The notes: a model not told the origin generated them from the letters alone. A stretch of 64,000 bases of DNA from Derxia gummosa DSM 723 (GCF_000482785.1 NZ_AXWS01000007.1:124001-188000), one strand, 5' to 3'. Numbered from the stretch's first letter, positions 24,545 to 34,674 are shown. Translations and numbers: made by a program.

Positions 24545-25438
24545 ATGCAAGCCACCTTCCTCCGTATCGGCACCGCGCTCGCCCTTGCCTGCGCCATCGT
24601 TCCCGCCGCCAGCGAGGCCGCCAGCATCGCCACGGCCCACACCCAGACCGCGATGGCCGCGCGCGGCAGCCGCGCCCAGGCCGAAGCCCTGCTTGACCGG
24701 GCGATCGTCGCCTATGTGAAACAGGGCAGCGCCGCCTTCGACGAGTTCAGCAAGCCGGGCGGCCTGTATTCGCAGGGTGACCTGTACGTCGTGGCGCTCG
24801 GCACCGACGGCGTGCTCAAGGCCACGGCCAACAATCCTCAGACCCTGGTCGGTCAGCAGGTGCTCGAAGTACATGACGCGGCCGGAAACCCGGTGTTCCG
24901 CAACCTCATCGACGCCAGCGCCGACAAGGGCAATGGCGTCGTCAACTACATCTGGCGCAACCCGGTCACCAACCACGTCGAGAACAAGACGGCGCTGGTA
25001 CAGCGCGTGGGCGACACGGTACTGGCCGTGGGCTACTACACGCCGCGCTCGACGGCCGAGCAGGCGCACGCCTTCCTGAACGGCGCCTATGCCGAAGTGG
25101 AACGCGTGGGCGCGGCCCAAGCCTGGCGCGAGTTCAACGACCCGAAGGGCGAGTTCGTGCGCAACGATCTCTACGTGTTCGCGATCGGGCTGAAGGACGC
25201 GCGCTATCTCGCCCTGGGCTCGAATCCGAAGCTCGTCGGCAAACCCGTGGCAAACCTGCGCGACGCGAGCGGCAAGCCGATCGTGGCCGAGATGATCTCG
25301 ACGGTGAACAGCCAGGGGGCGGGCTACATCGACTACATCTGGCGCAACCCGGTGACGAACAAGGTCGAGAACAAGACGGCCTATGTGCGCCGCGCGGGTG
25401 ATGCGCTGATCGGCGTGGGCTACTACCGCGCCGAGTGA
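24545..25438 (+). CDS. Secreted protein with two tandem Cache domains
   Basis: This 297-residue protein has a signal peptide (about residues 1-25) and two similar Cache-type sensor domains at about 40-165 and 170-297. Each ends with the same pattern: YIWRNPVTN(H/K)V, then ENKTA, then VGYY. There is no membrane helix after the signal and no output domain, so it is a free periplasmic sensor or ligand binder. Related single-domain proteins are often near chemotaxis receptors or kinases. Here it is divergent from the HD-GYP/hybrid kinase pair, and it may be a ligand-binding partner (inference). Confidence 0.88.
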   Translation: MQATFLRIGTALALACAIVPAASEAASIATAHTQTAMAARGSRAQAEALLDRAIVAYVKQGSAAFDEFSKPGGLYSQGDLYVVALGTDGVLKATANNPQTLVGQQVLEVHDAAGNPVFRNLIDASADKGNGVVNYIWRNPVTNHVENKTALVQRVGDTVLAVGYYTPRSTAEQAHAFLNGAYAEVERVGAAQAWREFNDPKGEFVRNDLYVFAIGLKDARYLALGSNPKLVGKPVANLRDASGKPIVAEMISTVNSQGAGYIDYIWRNPVTNKVENKTAYVRRAGDALIGVGYYRAE

Positions 25439-25626
25439 TCGTCCGGCGTCGGCGGCGCGCTCGCGCCGGCCGACGCTTGTCCGCCCTGCCAGCGGCCCGC
25501 CCTGCGCGGGCCGTTGTCGTTTCGGGCGACCGGGTTTGGCGAGGAGGCCGGGTTCGGCGGCCGGATCGGACTTTCCAGCCTGGGGACAGCGGCGTTCAGG
25601 CGCTTCGTCCGGCGCGGGCCGGAGGA

Positions 25627-28600
25627 TCAGTTCGGCCGGTGGCCGCGTGCGAGCCAGGCGAGTTCGAGCCGGTCGCGCGCGACGGCGTCCGGTTCGTCCA
25701 GGCCACAGGCGCGCGCCATCGCCGCGACGGCGGCAACTGGGTCGTTGGCGCCGGCCGCGTCGATCTCGCGCGCGAGAGCGGCAAGCTCGGCATGCGCGAT
25801 TTCGTCGAGCGGCCTGGCGTCCCCGGGATGGCGGAAGCGGTCGATGCCGCCGCGCCCGGGCCAGACGAAGACGCGCGAGCCCTCGAAGGTGACGGGCCGG
25901 TCGGCAAGCAGCACGCGGATGCGCGCGAGCAGGCTGCCACCGTCATCGGACTGGCCACACGCGCGCGCGATGCGGCGTGCGACCACATCCTCGCGCACCG
26001 GGCCTTCGCGGCCGACCACGTGCAGCGCCATCGCGCGCAGCTGCTGGTCGTCGTCGACAACCTCGGCGGGCGCCCGCCCGAGGGCCAGCGCGAGACTGAC
26101 GCGATCGACGGCGCGAAAGCCGTGAGGATCGGCGACGGACCGCAGGCCAAGGACGTGCTCCGGCTCTGGCTCGGGTGACTCTGAAGCGGAAGGCACAACC
26201 CTGGCGCACGGCACGGACGCTTCGGGATCGCCGGTTTCAGAAGCGGTCGGAGCTGCGGCGAACGGCCCGATGATGTCGCCGCATTCCATCGGCGTGTCGT
26301 CCACGAGCGCGTGTTCCGTCGCGCTGTCATCCGTGAGGGCGATGCCCTCGTCGAGCGCGGCGGCTGACGGCGGGTCTACCGTCACCGCAGTCGCCGCGCG
26401 GGCCGGCGTCACGCCCGCCGTCATGACGGGCGAGGCGACTTCAGGCTCCGCGATCAGCTCGGCGATCGGCTCGGCGACTGTTTCCTCGACCGGCGCCGCG
26501 ATCACCGGGACAGCCGGCTTCGATTCCGACGCCGGCTTCCCTCCGGGTGCCGGCGCGGACGGCAGCACCGACGCTGCCGCGCGGGGTGGCGTCATCTCCA
26601 TGGCGCCGCGCGCCCGGCGACGCCGGCTCAGCAGCAGCCGCAGTTCGTCGTCGAGCCGGGCGCCGAGCGCGACCGGGTCACGCCAGGCATCGAGCACGGC
26701 GACGCGCAGCACGTCCCAGCCAAGATCACGCAGCGTGGCTTCCCGCGCGAGTTCGCGGTCGACGGCAGCGAGCCTGTCGAGCCCCGGCATGTCGTACTCG
26801 ACGGCGGCCAGTTCGCTCCACGGCCGCTCGGGGTCGGCAACGACGAGCGGTACGCCGCAGCGCGCATCACCCTGCCCCGACCCTTGCCCGACCTGCCAGC
26901 CCCGGCCGGAAAGCGCCGCGCTGACCGCCACGGCGAGACCATCGGTCACGGTGCCGTTCGCCGCCGTCGTCGCCGTGGACATCGCCGCGGTCGCAGCCAA
27001 CGCGCCAGCCTCGGCCGCCCATTCCAGATCGTCGAACAGCAGCCGCAGCTCCGCCGACAACTCCGCGCCGGACGTCCGTCCGCACGCGCCGGCGGCTCCG
27101 TCAGGCGTACCGGCACGCCCCGCCTCCGGCTCGCCATTTCGCAGCGCCGGCACCAGCCGCTCTCCGACTTGCGTCGCGCGCATCTGCATCCCGCCCGGCG
27201 CGGGCGCGAACACATGGAGCGTGGCGCGGGCCCGGGTGAGCGCGAGATGCAGCCGCGCGACCGCCATGTCGCCCGGCAAACCGTCGCACGCCTCTTCGGG
27301 GACGGGATCGCGGGCCACGAGATAGATCACGTCGCGCGCATCGCCGCGGGCGAGATCGGCCAGGTCGCGCACGACCAGCGGCTCGGGCTGGTCATCGGCG
27401 AAGAAGGCGTCGAGCGCGGGATCGGCCGCGCGCTCGGCGGCCAGGGCGGCGTCGAGCGCGGCACGCAGGCCGGCATCGGTGGCGATGGCACCGAAGCTCG
27501 CGCGGCGGGGTGCGACGACCGCGTCGCCGCCGAAGGCGACGGCGGTGACGGCATCGGCTTCGGCCGCGACGGCGGCGAGCCTCAGCTGGGTGCACAGGCT
27601 GCGCGCGACCGCACGCGCGACGCCGTCGGCGTCGAGCCCCGGCGCCAGCCGATGCCACTGGCGCGCGTCGTTCGCGCCGGTGGGTGCGGGCAGCAGCCAT
27701 TGCGCGCCGATCCGGCCACGCGCGCGGCTGAAGGCGAGCAGCGCGGGATCACGGCTGCGATGGTGGCTGCCGAGCCGGATCACCGGCAGGCCGGCGGTGG
27801 CAGCGCCGACGAGCACGAACTGCCGGGCACGGCCCGCAAGGGCGTCGAGCGTCGCGGGCGCGAGGCCGTCGCTCGCATCGGCGATCACGACGTCGAAGAC
27901 GATCGAGGCCGGCAATGCGCCGTCCAGCGCGTCGGGCGTGGCGAGCAGACAGGGCGTGAGGCGCAGCAACGCCTCGCCGGCATCGGCCAGCAGCGCGGCG
28001 ATCTCCAGCGGGGCGGCGCCAGTAGGCAGGCCATCGGCCGTGGCCAGCCCGCGCTCGATCTCGCGCCGGATCAGCAGCCATTGCGCGGCGATGCCGGACA
28101 CGCTCGCCAGGTCCTGCGCGACCACGCTGCCGACGGCGTCATAGCCGGGCAGCACTGTCTCGGCGCGCAGCGCGACGCGCACCCGTTCGCGCGCGGCGAG
28201 CCGCAGGCGGTCGTCCAGCGCCCGGTAGTCGCGGCGCGCCGCCTCGTGCGCATTGGCATCGAAGTCGCGCAGCAGCGGATCGGCGGCGATGACGGCATCG
28301 ACCCAGCCGCGCAGCCAGGCCTGCTCGAACACGGCGGCCGTCGCGTCGGGCGCGAAGCGGCCGGCTTCCAGTGCCTCCACCAGCGGCGCGAGGCCGGCGT
28401 CGAGCGCCTCGGCGCGCGCCTCGCGCCAGTCGCACCAGGCGGGCAGGCGCGGCGCGACCGCCGGCAATCGTTGCAGCAGCCCGAGCAGCGCCGGCAGACC
28501 GTGCGCCGCGAGCCGTTCATGCACGTCGGGCGCACTGCCGGCGCAGGCGAGAAAGGCGTCGAGCGCGCCGTCGAGCGCGGCCTCGGCCACGAGATGGCCG

Positions 28601-30837
28601 ACACGGGCCGGCGCGATCGCGACGAGCCCGCCCGCCGGATCGGCCGCGATCCGCGCGAAGAAGCCGTCGAGCCGCCGGCGCACATCGTCCTGGCGCGCCG
28701 GGCCGCCACCGAGGTCGCGGCAGACGCGGTCGAGCGCACGGAGATGCTCGGCAGCCTGCGCGAGCCGGGCGCCGTCGGTGGCGCCGCCCTGCCATATCCC
28801 GGGCAGCGCGGCGTCGAAGGACGCGGGGGCCGCAAGTTCGCGCTCGCAGGCGGCCAGCGCGCGCAGGGCCGCGACCAGGCGGGCCAGCGGATCATCCTCG
28901 GCCGAGGTCGCGGGCGCAGCCAGGCGGATCTCCAGGGTCAGTCCGGTTTCCCAGGCGGGCGCGAGCGGCAGGCCATTCGTCACCCCGGCGAGCAGCGCGT
29001 GCAGCGCGAGCGCGGCGCGCAACCTCGGCCGGTCGGTGGCGCGGCCGGCCCAGAGGCCGCCGGTCAGATTGCCGAGATTGTCGTAGCCGTCGAGGTCGGC
29101 GATGGCGCCGCGCAGCTGCAGCAGTTCGCGCACGCGGCGGTACTGCTCGGCTAGGTCGCGGCCGGCGCGGCCGTCGGCCACGCAGTCGAGTCCGTCATGG
29201 TTCCAGTCGCCGCCCGCATGCAGCTCGGCCAGCCGCTGCTGGAACACGAAGCTGGCGCCCAGCACGGCGAGGTCGGTGTCGAAGCCGCGCCACGGACCGT
29301 CGGGCAGACGCAGCCGGTCGAGCGTGGCGATGGCCGGTTCGAGGCGCGCGATCTCGGCCAGCAGCGCGAGGTCGGCGCCGGTGTCGGGCGTGGCATCGCC
29401 TTCGATCCAGGGCCGCAACTGGTCGGCCACCCGCTTGCGGCGCAGGCCGCGCATCGGCCAGGCGGCTTCGCCGGCGCGCACCCATTCGGCGGCGAGCGCT
29501 GCCAGGTCGAGCCGTGCGACCTCGGGCCGGTAGCGCGCCGACAGCCGGGCGCGCAACTCGCGCCAGCGCGCGAGCTGGTCGGCGCCCTGGCCAAGCTGGT
29601 CCAGCGTGCGCTCGGGCCAGACCGGGCCGAGCCCGCGCAAGCGGCGGTCTTCCTCGGCGAGCAGGTCGAGACCGGCGCGCGCGGCGCGCATGACCGGTTC
29701 AGTCCAGGGCGCGGGCAGCGCGGCCCGGCAGCACGCATGCCGGTCGAGTAAGGCGAGCGCGGCATCGAGCCGGGCGCAGAGCACGGCGGCGCCGGGCGCG
29801 AGCGCGAGCCGGGCGTCGATGCCGGCCGGCGGATTGGCGAGCGTCTCGGCCAGCAGGCGCAGACCGCGCCGGGTGGCGGCGTCGAGGCCGAGGGCCGGCA
29901 GGTCGACCGCGCGGCGCCAGTCCTGAACGGCATTGGCGGCGGTGTCGATGGCGGCGCGCAGGGCGGCGGCGGCCTGGTCGAGGCCGAGCTGCCATTCGAC
30001 GCTCCACCGCGCATGGCCGATGAGGTCGAGCAGGGTGTCGTCGGGCGTGGCGGCATTCGCGCCGACGCCCGCGCGCCCGGCGCGCTCGCCAAGGCGGACG
30101 GCGAGCGCGCGCAGGCCGGCAAGACGGGCAGCATCGATGTCGTCGGGCGCCGTGCAGGCGAGCACGGGGACGGCGGCCGGGTCGACGGGTTCGGCGGCCG
30201 GGGCCGCCAGCACGCGGGCGATCGCCTCGTGCAGCGTCAGCCCGCAGGCGTGGGGCGTGTGCAATCGTGCGACCAGGGCATCGAAGCCCGCGCCGAGGGC
30301 GGCGTGCTGCTCGACATCGCGTGCGTGCCGCGCCGGCAACCCGGCCACGCCGCCCAGCCAGGCCGCGCGCAACCGCGCATGCAGCGTCGGCGCCCGGCCA
30401 TGACGACCGTGCAGCGGCAGCACGAACTGATCGATACCGGCCTCGGCCAGCTTCCAGCCGAGAGCATCGAGACTGGCCTGCGCGGCGCCGACCACGAGCA
30501 TCCGGCGCCGACCGGCCAGCCCCTGTGCGACGAGATTGGCGATCGTCTGCCGCTTGCCGCTGCCCACGTCGCCGAGCAGCGCGAAGCTGCGCCCGCGCGC
30601 CAGCGCGAGCACGGCCCTGCGCTGGTCGGCATCGGCGGGCAAGGGGCAGACGAGTTCGCCGATGCCGGCGGCATCGGGCAGGGGCGCGGCGACAGCCAGA
30701 CCGGGCGCATCCGCCGGCACATCGTCATCCGCCGGCGGGTCGGCGTCCGGCGCCCCAGCCGCGCCGGACGCGTCGCCGTGGCCGCTGGGCAGGTCGGTCG
30801 CGGAGCGGAAGGCGGGCAGATCGGGCAGAGCGGTCAT
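25627..30837 (-). CDS. Giant DUF3320-type superfamily 1 helicase relative with eroded catalytic motifs
   Basis: This 1736-residue protein has an acidic, low-complexity start and then a helicase-like core. Walker A is GDVGSGKR (89-96), where the residue after Lys should be Ser or Thr. Walker B reads FDVVIADASDG (from 981), where family members have DEAS(Q). The usual GDPKQLPP of motif III is absent. Motif IV (HHRS, 1025-1028) and VI (ALTRAR, 1199-1204) persist. A Vsr-like nuclease region at about 1305-1405 has lost its acidic catalytic pattern (VEYDM near 1347). A DUF3320 winged-helix-like domain ends the protein (about 1595-1736). The N-terminal DUF4011 part is missing. The frame is intact, so it is not a simple pseudogene. 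The start codon is uncertain. Confidence 0.75.
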   Translation of the reverse strand: MTALPDLPAFRSATDLPSGHGDASGAAGAPDADPPADDDVPADAPGLAVAAPLPDAAGIGELVCPLPADADQRRAVLALARGRSFALLGDVGSGKRQTIANLVAQGLAGRRRMLVVGAAQASLDALGWKLAEAGIDQFVLPLHGRHGRAPTLHARLRAAWLGGVAGLPARHARDVEQHAALGAGFDALVARLHTPHACGLTLHEAIARVLAAPAAEPVDPAAVPVLACTAPDDIDAARLAGLRALAVRLGERAGRAGVGANAATPDDTLLDLIGHARWSVEWQLGLDQAAAALRAAIDTAANAVQDWRRAVDLPALGLDAATRRGLRLLAETLANPPAGIDARLALAPGAAVLCARLDAALALLDRHACCRAALPAPWTEPVMRAARAGLDLLAEEDRRLRGLGPVWPERTLDQLGQGADQLARWRELRARLSARYRPEVARLDLAALAAEWVRAGEAAWPMRGLRRKRVADQLRPWIEGDATPDTGADLALLAEIARLEPAIATLDRLRLPDGPWRGFDTDLAVLGASFVFQQRLAELHAGGDWNHDGLDCVADGRAGRDLAEQYRRVRELLQLRGAIADLDGYDNLGNLTGGLWAGRATDRPRLRAALALHALLAGVTNGLPLAPAWETGLTLEIRLAAPATSAEDDPLARLVAALRALAACERELAAPASFDAALPGIWQGGATDGARLAQAAEHLRALDRVCRDLGGGPARQDDVRRRLDGFFARIAADPAGGLVAIAPARVGHLVAEAALDGALDAFLACAGSAPDVHERLAAHGLPALLGLLQRLPAVAPRLPAWCDWREARAEALDAGLAPLVEALEAGRFAPDATAAVFEQAWLRGWVDAVIAADPLLRDFDANAHEAARRDYRALDDRLRLAARERVRVALRAETVLPGYDAVGSVVAQDLASVSGIAAQWLLIRREIERGLATADGLPTGAAPLEIAALLADAGEALLRLTPCLLATPDALDGALPASIVFDVVIADASDGLAPATLDALAGRARQFVLVGAATAGLPVIRLGSHHRSRDPALLAFSRARGRIGAQWLLPAPTGANDARQWHRLAPGLDADGVARAVARSLCTQLRLAAVAAEADAVTAVAFGGDAVVAPRRASFGAIATDAGLRAALDAALAAERAADPALDAFFADDQPEPLVVRDLADLARGDARDVIYLVARDPVPEEACDGLPGDMAVARLHLALTRARATLHVFAPAPGGMQMRATQVGERLVPALRNGEPEAGRAGTPDGAAGACGRTSGAELSAELRLLFDDLEWAAEAGALAATAAMSTATTAANGTVTDGLAVAVSAALSGRGWQVGQGSGQGDARCGVPLVVADPERPWSELAAVEYDMPGLDRLAAVDRELAREATLRDLGWDVLRVAVLDAWRDPVALGARLDDELRLLLSRRRRARGAMEMTPPRAAASVLPSAPAPGGKPASESKPAVPVIAAPVEETVAEPIAELIAEPEVASPVMTAGVTPARAATAVTVDPPSAAALDEGIALTDDSATEHALVDDTPMECGDIIGPFAAAPTASETGDPEASVPCARVVPSASESPEPEPEHVLGLRSVADPHGFRAVDRVSLALALGRAPAEVVDDDQQLRAMALHVVGREGPVREDVVARRIARACGQSDDGGSLLARIRVLLADRPVTFEGSRVFVWPGRGGIDRFRHPGDARPLDEIAHAELAALAREIDAAGANDPVAAVAAMARACGLDEPDAVARDRLELAWLARGHRPN

Positions 30838-30987
30838 CGTCGGCGCAAGAGGGGAGTGGCGAGCGCGCGAGACGATAAGGCCGCGCTCCTCGCGCGACGG
30901 TAAGCCGGATCAACAACCCGCATGACGCGAGAAATCCTTCACGCATCACCCGCCGGGATGAACCGCGGGGCGCCGACCGCCGCCACC

Positions 30988-32247
30988 TCACAGGAAGCGG
31001 AAGGCGCAGATCGCAACCAGCGTCGGCAGCACTGCCGCGAGGAAGAGCGACAGCGGCTGCACCGTGTGATCGCCGAAGCGCTCGCGCAGGATCGACACCG
31101 CCGCCGGATTGGGCGCGTTGGCGATGATGGTCAGCCCGCCGCCCGTGACGGCGCCCGCGACCAGCGCGTACTTGAACCCGTCGCTCAGTCCCTCGACCAG
31201 CGAGCCGAGATAGGTCAGCGCCGCGTTGTCGGTGATGGCCGTGAGCGCCGTCGCGCCGTAGTACACCTGCCCTTCGCTCAGGCTGGTGAGCAGCGGCTGC
31301 AACCACCATTGCTGCTGGCCGCCCAGCACCACGAGGCCGGCGAGGAAGAAGGCCACGAGCAGCCCCTCGCGCAGGATCAGCCGCTCCTGGTGGCGCGCGT
31401 ACGCGGTCGTGTAGCCCATGAAGAACAGGAACAGCCCCATGAACACCACGGGGTGATGGGCGAACACCACGACGCCCGCGAGGAACAGCAGGTGCACGAC
31501 CACCACCGGCAGCGGCGCCGCCGCGCCCTGCCCGTCGACCGCCGGCGTGTCGAGCTTCGCCAGCTCGCGGCCGAACAGCATCGCCACGGCCGTCGCGTTC
31601 ACCACCACCGCGAGCGCCGAGCGCCAGCCGAAGTGCGCGAGCATGTGGGCCGTGTCCCAGCCCCAGGCACTCGCCACCATCAGCACCGGCGGCGCCGCGA
31701 AGTGGGTGAGCGTGCCGCCGATCGACACGTTCACGAACAGCACGCCGAGCGTCGCGTACTTGATGCGTTCGCTCACCGCCCCCGTGAAGTAGCGGTCGCG
31801 CAGCATCAGCGCCGCCAGCGTCATTGCCGCCGGCTCGGTGATGAAGGAACCGAGCAGCGGCACGAGCGCCAGCGTGAGCCAGTAGTTGGCGACGCCGCCC
31901 GACAGCGGCAGCAGCCGCGCCAGCGCGCCGATCACGCCGCGCGCGCAGCCGAGCACCGGCCGCGTGCCCGCCACCACCATGATCGCGAACACGAACATCG
32001 GCTCGGTGAAGTTGCGCGACTCCAGATAGCCGATCGCCTCGTGCGAGCCCTCCAGCGCGAAGGTTGCGAGCACCAGCACCATCGCCCAGAAGCCGAACAC
32101 GATCTCGACCTCGCCGAGCAGATGCCACAGCCCAGCGTGCGCCGGCTGGGCGTGCGCGAGCCGTTCGAAGATCTTGGTTGAAAACGTGTGCACGAGCGCG
32201 ATCGCGAAGATCGCCGCGCCGATGAGCTGGAGAGGGGTGGGCGCCAT
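30988..32247 (-). CDS. Putative Na+/H+ antiporter (PF07399-type)
   Basis: This 419-residue integral membrane protein has about 11-12 hydrophobic helices. It matches the putative Na+/H+ antiporter family I recall as Na_H_antiport_3. Characteristic parts are LVPLLGSFITEPAAMTLAA, SIGGTLTHFAAPPVLMVA and ALTAITDNAALTYLGSLV, all with charged or polar residues inside helices. It would exchange cations across the inner membrane; the substrate is not proven. It lies 150 nt before the giant helicase relative in the same direction. Confidence 0.85.
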   Translation of the reverse strand: MAPTPLQLIGAAIFAIALVHTFSTKIFERLAHAQPAHAGLWHLLGEVEIVFGFWAMVLVLATFALEGSHEAIGYLESRNFTEPMFVFAIMVVAGTRPVLGCARGVIGALARLLPLSGGVANYWLTLALVPLLGSFITEPAAMTLAALMLRDRYFTGAVSERIKYATLGVLFVNVSIGGTLTHFAAPPVLMVASAWGWDTAHMLAHFGWRSALAVVVNATAVAMLFGRELAKLDTPAVDGQGAAAPLPVVVVHLLFLAGVVVFAHHPVVFMGLFLFFMGYTTAYARHQERLILREGLLVAFFLAGLVVLGGQQQWWLQPLLTSLSEGQVYYGATALTAITDNAALTYLGSLVEGLSDGFKYALVAGAVTGGGLTIIANAPNPAAVSILRERFGDHTVQPLSLFLAAVLPTLVAICAFRFL

Positions 32248-32404
32248 GGGTTTCCGGGGTTGCAGGATCGGGCGCGAGCTTACCGGCTGGCATCGGCTTT
32301 CCGGCCGCGGCGGCCCGCCGTCCGGCGCGGGATGCTCAAGCGGCGCGGCGGCGGGCCGTCATGCAGCGATGGCGGCGCATTCGGCGCGGCACGGGGAGTC
32401 AGAC

Positions 32405-32611
32405 ATGAGCATCAGCATCAACACCGGATCGGCAGCGGGACTGGCCAACGTCGGCAGCGACGACAAGGTCGGCATGGCCGTGCTAAAGAAGGCCATCGAG
32501 GCCGACGCGAGCACCGTCACGCAACTGGTCGGCAACCTGCCGACGCCTGCCCCGGCCGCCTCGCGCGGACCGGTCGGCTCGCTCGGCCACAACATCGACA
32601 CCCACGCCTGA
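32405..32611 (+). CDS. YjfB-like small protein
   Basis: This 68-residue soluble protein has the pattern VGMAVLKKAIEADASTVTQLVGNLP, typical of the YjfB family of putative motility-related peptides. The start at 32405 is the only one giving the family N-terminus. The function is unknown. It lies alone between the antiporter gene (divergent) and the exaA-like gene (convergent). Confidence 0.75.
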   Translation: MSISINTGSAAGLANVGSDDKVGMAVLKKAIEADASTVTQLVGNLPTPAPAASRGPVGSLGHNIDTHA

Positions 32612-32694
32612 GGCCGACGGCGCCGGCCCGCGCCGGCACGTCGCCGGGGCGCGCCAGGGGGCGGCGGCCCGCACGCGGCACATCGCGGAGTCGC

Positions 32695-32728
32695 GAAAAA
32701 AAACGGGCGCCGCAGATACGGCGCCCGT
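32695..32728 (-). terminator. Intrinsic terminator of the PQQ dehydrogenase gene
   Basis: On the minus strand ACGGGCGCCG and CGGCGCCCGT pair across a 6-nt loop and run into eight or nine T residues. It ends transcription 45 nt after the stop codon. Confidence 0.95.
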
Positions 32729-32772
32729 CCGGGGCCTCCGGGTAGGGAGGCCCATCCAAAGCGAAGTCTGGA

Positions 32773-34518
32773 TCAGAGCTTGTCGGCGAGCTTGAACACC
32801 CAGACCGAGCCGCCCTGTTCGAGCATGTTGACCTTCTTGGCCACGTCGCCGCCCCACAGCGGGACCGCGCCGCCCCAGCCCGACACGACCGCGACGTACT
32901 GCACGCCGTTGTCCATCCAGGTGACCGGGGGCGCCACGACGCCCGAGCCGGTCTGGAACTGCCACAGTTCCTTGCCCGACTTGGCGTCGATCGCCTTCAG
33001 GTAGCCCTCGGGCGTGCCATAGAAGACGAGGTCGCCGGCGGTCGTCATCACGCCACCCCACAGCGGGGCGTTGTTCTTGACTTCCCAGACGATCTTGCCG
33101 GTCTTGGGATCGACCGCGCGCAGCGCGCCGATGTAGTCGTCGATCGTCTTGATCGTGAAGCCGGCGCCCAGGTAGGCCGCGCCCTTCTTGTAGGCGATCG
33201 GCTCGTTCCAGATGTCCATGCCCCACTCGTTGGCCGGCACGTAGAAGTAGCCGGTCTTCGGGCTGTAGGCCATCGGCATCTGGTTCTTGCCGCCGAGGAA
33301 GGACGGGGCCGCGAACACGGTGCTGCCCTTGCCGCCTTCGACGGGCGAGCCCGGACGGTTGGCGTCGTTGTAGTTCGGGCGGCCGGTCTTGAGATCGATG
33401 CTCGACGCCCAGGTGATCTTCTTCACGAAGGGGAAGGCGTTCTGCAGCTTGCCGTCCTTCGCGTCGATCACGTAGAAGAAGCCGTTGCGGTCGGCCTTGC
33501 CGCCGAAGCGCTTGCCGTTGCCCGCGTCGTAGGTGACGAACTCGTTCACACCGTCGAAGTCCCAGCCGTCGTGCGGGGTGGTCTGGTAGTGCCAGACGAT
33601 CTTGCCGGTCTTGGGTTCGATCGCGAGCGTCGACGACGAGAACAGGTTGTCGCCGGGGCGCAAGTGGCTGTTCCAGGGCGAGGGGTTGCCCGTGCCGAAG
33701 AAGAGCAGGTCGAGCTTGGGATCGTAGGTGCCGCCAAGCCAGGTGGCCGCGCCGCCGGTCTTCCACAGGTCGCCAGGCCAGGTGGCGTTGGTCGTGCCGC
33801 TGATGCCGTTCTCGACCTTGTTGCCGTCCTTGTCGTAGGTGTAGCCCATGTAGCCTTCGACCGTCGGACGCGTCCAGACGAGGTCGCCGGTCTTGGCGTT
33901 GCGGGCTTCGACGCGGCCGACCACGCCGAATTCGCCACCGGACACGCCGGTGATCACGAGGCCGTGGGCGATGATGGGCGCGGCGCTGTTCGAGTAGCCG
34001 GCCTGGTAGTCGTCGATCTTTTCCTTCCAGACGACCTTGCCGGTGTCCTGGTCGAGCGCGACGAGCTGGGCGTCGAGCGTGCTGAAGATGACGAGGTTGT
34101 CGTACAGGGCGGCGCCGCGGTTGATCACGTCGCAGCAGGGCATGATGCCGTCGGGCAGGCGGTGCTCGTACTTCCAGAGCTTGTGGCCGGTCTTGGCGTC
34201 GAGCGCGTAGATGCGCGAGTACGAGGCCGTGACGAACATCTTGCCGTTGTGGATGACGGGCTGAGCTTCCTGGCCGCGCTGCTTCTCGCCGCCGAAGCTG
34301 AAACTCCACGCCGGCACCAGGCGCTTCACGTTGCTGGTGTTGACCTGGTTGAGCGTGCTGAAGCGCTGGCCGTCGGGCGTGATGCCCCAGGTGACGACTT
34401 GGCTGGTGTTGGCAGCGGCGTTGACGATCATGTCGTCGGTCACGCCGGCATGCGCAGCTGCCGCCGCGCCAAACACGAAACCGGCCGTGATGGCCGCGGA
34501 AATCAGGGTCTTGCGCAT
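32773..34518 (-). CDS. PQQ-dependent alcohol dehydrogenase, predicted lanthanide type
   Basis: This 581-residue periplasmic quinoprotein has a signal peptide of about 25 residues and an eight-bladed propeller with repeated W-docking motifs. The vicinal disulfide pair Cys128-Cys129 (MPCCDV) is present. The catalytic Asp is Asp320 in [11 protein letters not shown]. Two residues on is Asp322, where calcium enzymes such as MxaF have Ala; this Asp marks lanthanide-dependent XoxF/PedH-like enzymes. It therefore probably oxidises ethanol or other alcohols with PQQ and a rare earth ion, passing electrons to PedF. It has a sigma54 promoter and its own terminator. The exact substrate cannot be read from sequence. 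Confidence 0.93.
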   Translation of the reverse strand: MRKTLISAAITAGFVFGAAAAAHAGVTDDMIVNAAANTSQVVTWGITPDGQRFSTLNQVNTSNVKRLVPAWSFSFGGEKQRGQEAQPVIHNGKMFVTASYSRIYALDAKTGHKLWKYEHRLPDGIMPCCDVINRGAALYDNLVIFSTLDAQLVALDQDTGKVVWKEKIDDYQAGYSNSAAPIIAHGLVITGVSGGEFGVVGRVEARNAKTGDLVWTRPTVEGYMGYTYDKDGNKVENGISGTTNATWPGDLWKTGGAATWLGGTYDPKLDLLFFGTGNPSPWNSHLRPGDNLFSSSTLAIEPKTGKIVWHYQTTPHDGWDFDGVNEFVTYDAGNGKRFGGKADRNGFFYVIDAKDGKLQNAFPFVKKITWASSIDLKTGRPNYNDANRPGSPVEGGKGSTVFAAPSFLGGKNQMPMAYSPKTGYFYVPANEWGMDIWNEPIAYKKGAAYLGAGFTIKTIDDYIGALRAVDPKTGKIVWEVKNNAPLWGGVMTTAGDLVFYGTPEGYLKAIDAKSGKELWQFQTGSGVVAPPVTWMDNGVQYVAVVSGWGGAVPLWGGDVAKKVNMLEQGGSVWVFKLADKL

Positions 34519-34577
34519 GTGCTTGCCTCCTCTTGTCGGTGTGGACGTCGTTCTGTTGACGATCGCCCCTCCCTAGG

Positions 34578-34592
34578 GCAAAGCGCATGCCA
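34578..34592 (-). promoter_or_regulatory. Sigma54 promoter of the PQQ dehydrogenase gene
   Basis: On the minus strand this reads TGGCATGCGCTTTGC, which is TGGCAT-N5-TTGC, one base from consensus. The start would be near 34566, about 48 nt before the ATG at 34518. Confidence 0.85.
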
Positions 34593-34674
34593 TCGCTTGC
34601 AAGCCTCAAATCAGCTGTTTTTGCAAGGGAAATCCCCCGGTCCCGAAAGCCTCCCGCGAGCGCGGCTGACACAC

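Noticed and set aside
26884-29154. Plus-strand frame of 756 codons opposite the giant helicase relative
   Set aside because: Composition and lack of domains show it is a shadow. The minus-strand frame carries the recognisable helicase and DUF3320 motifs.
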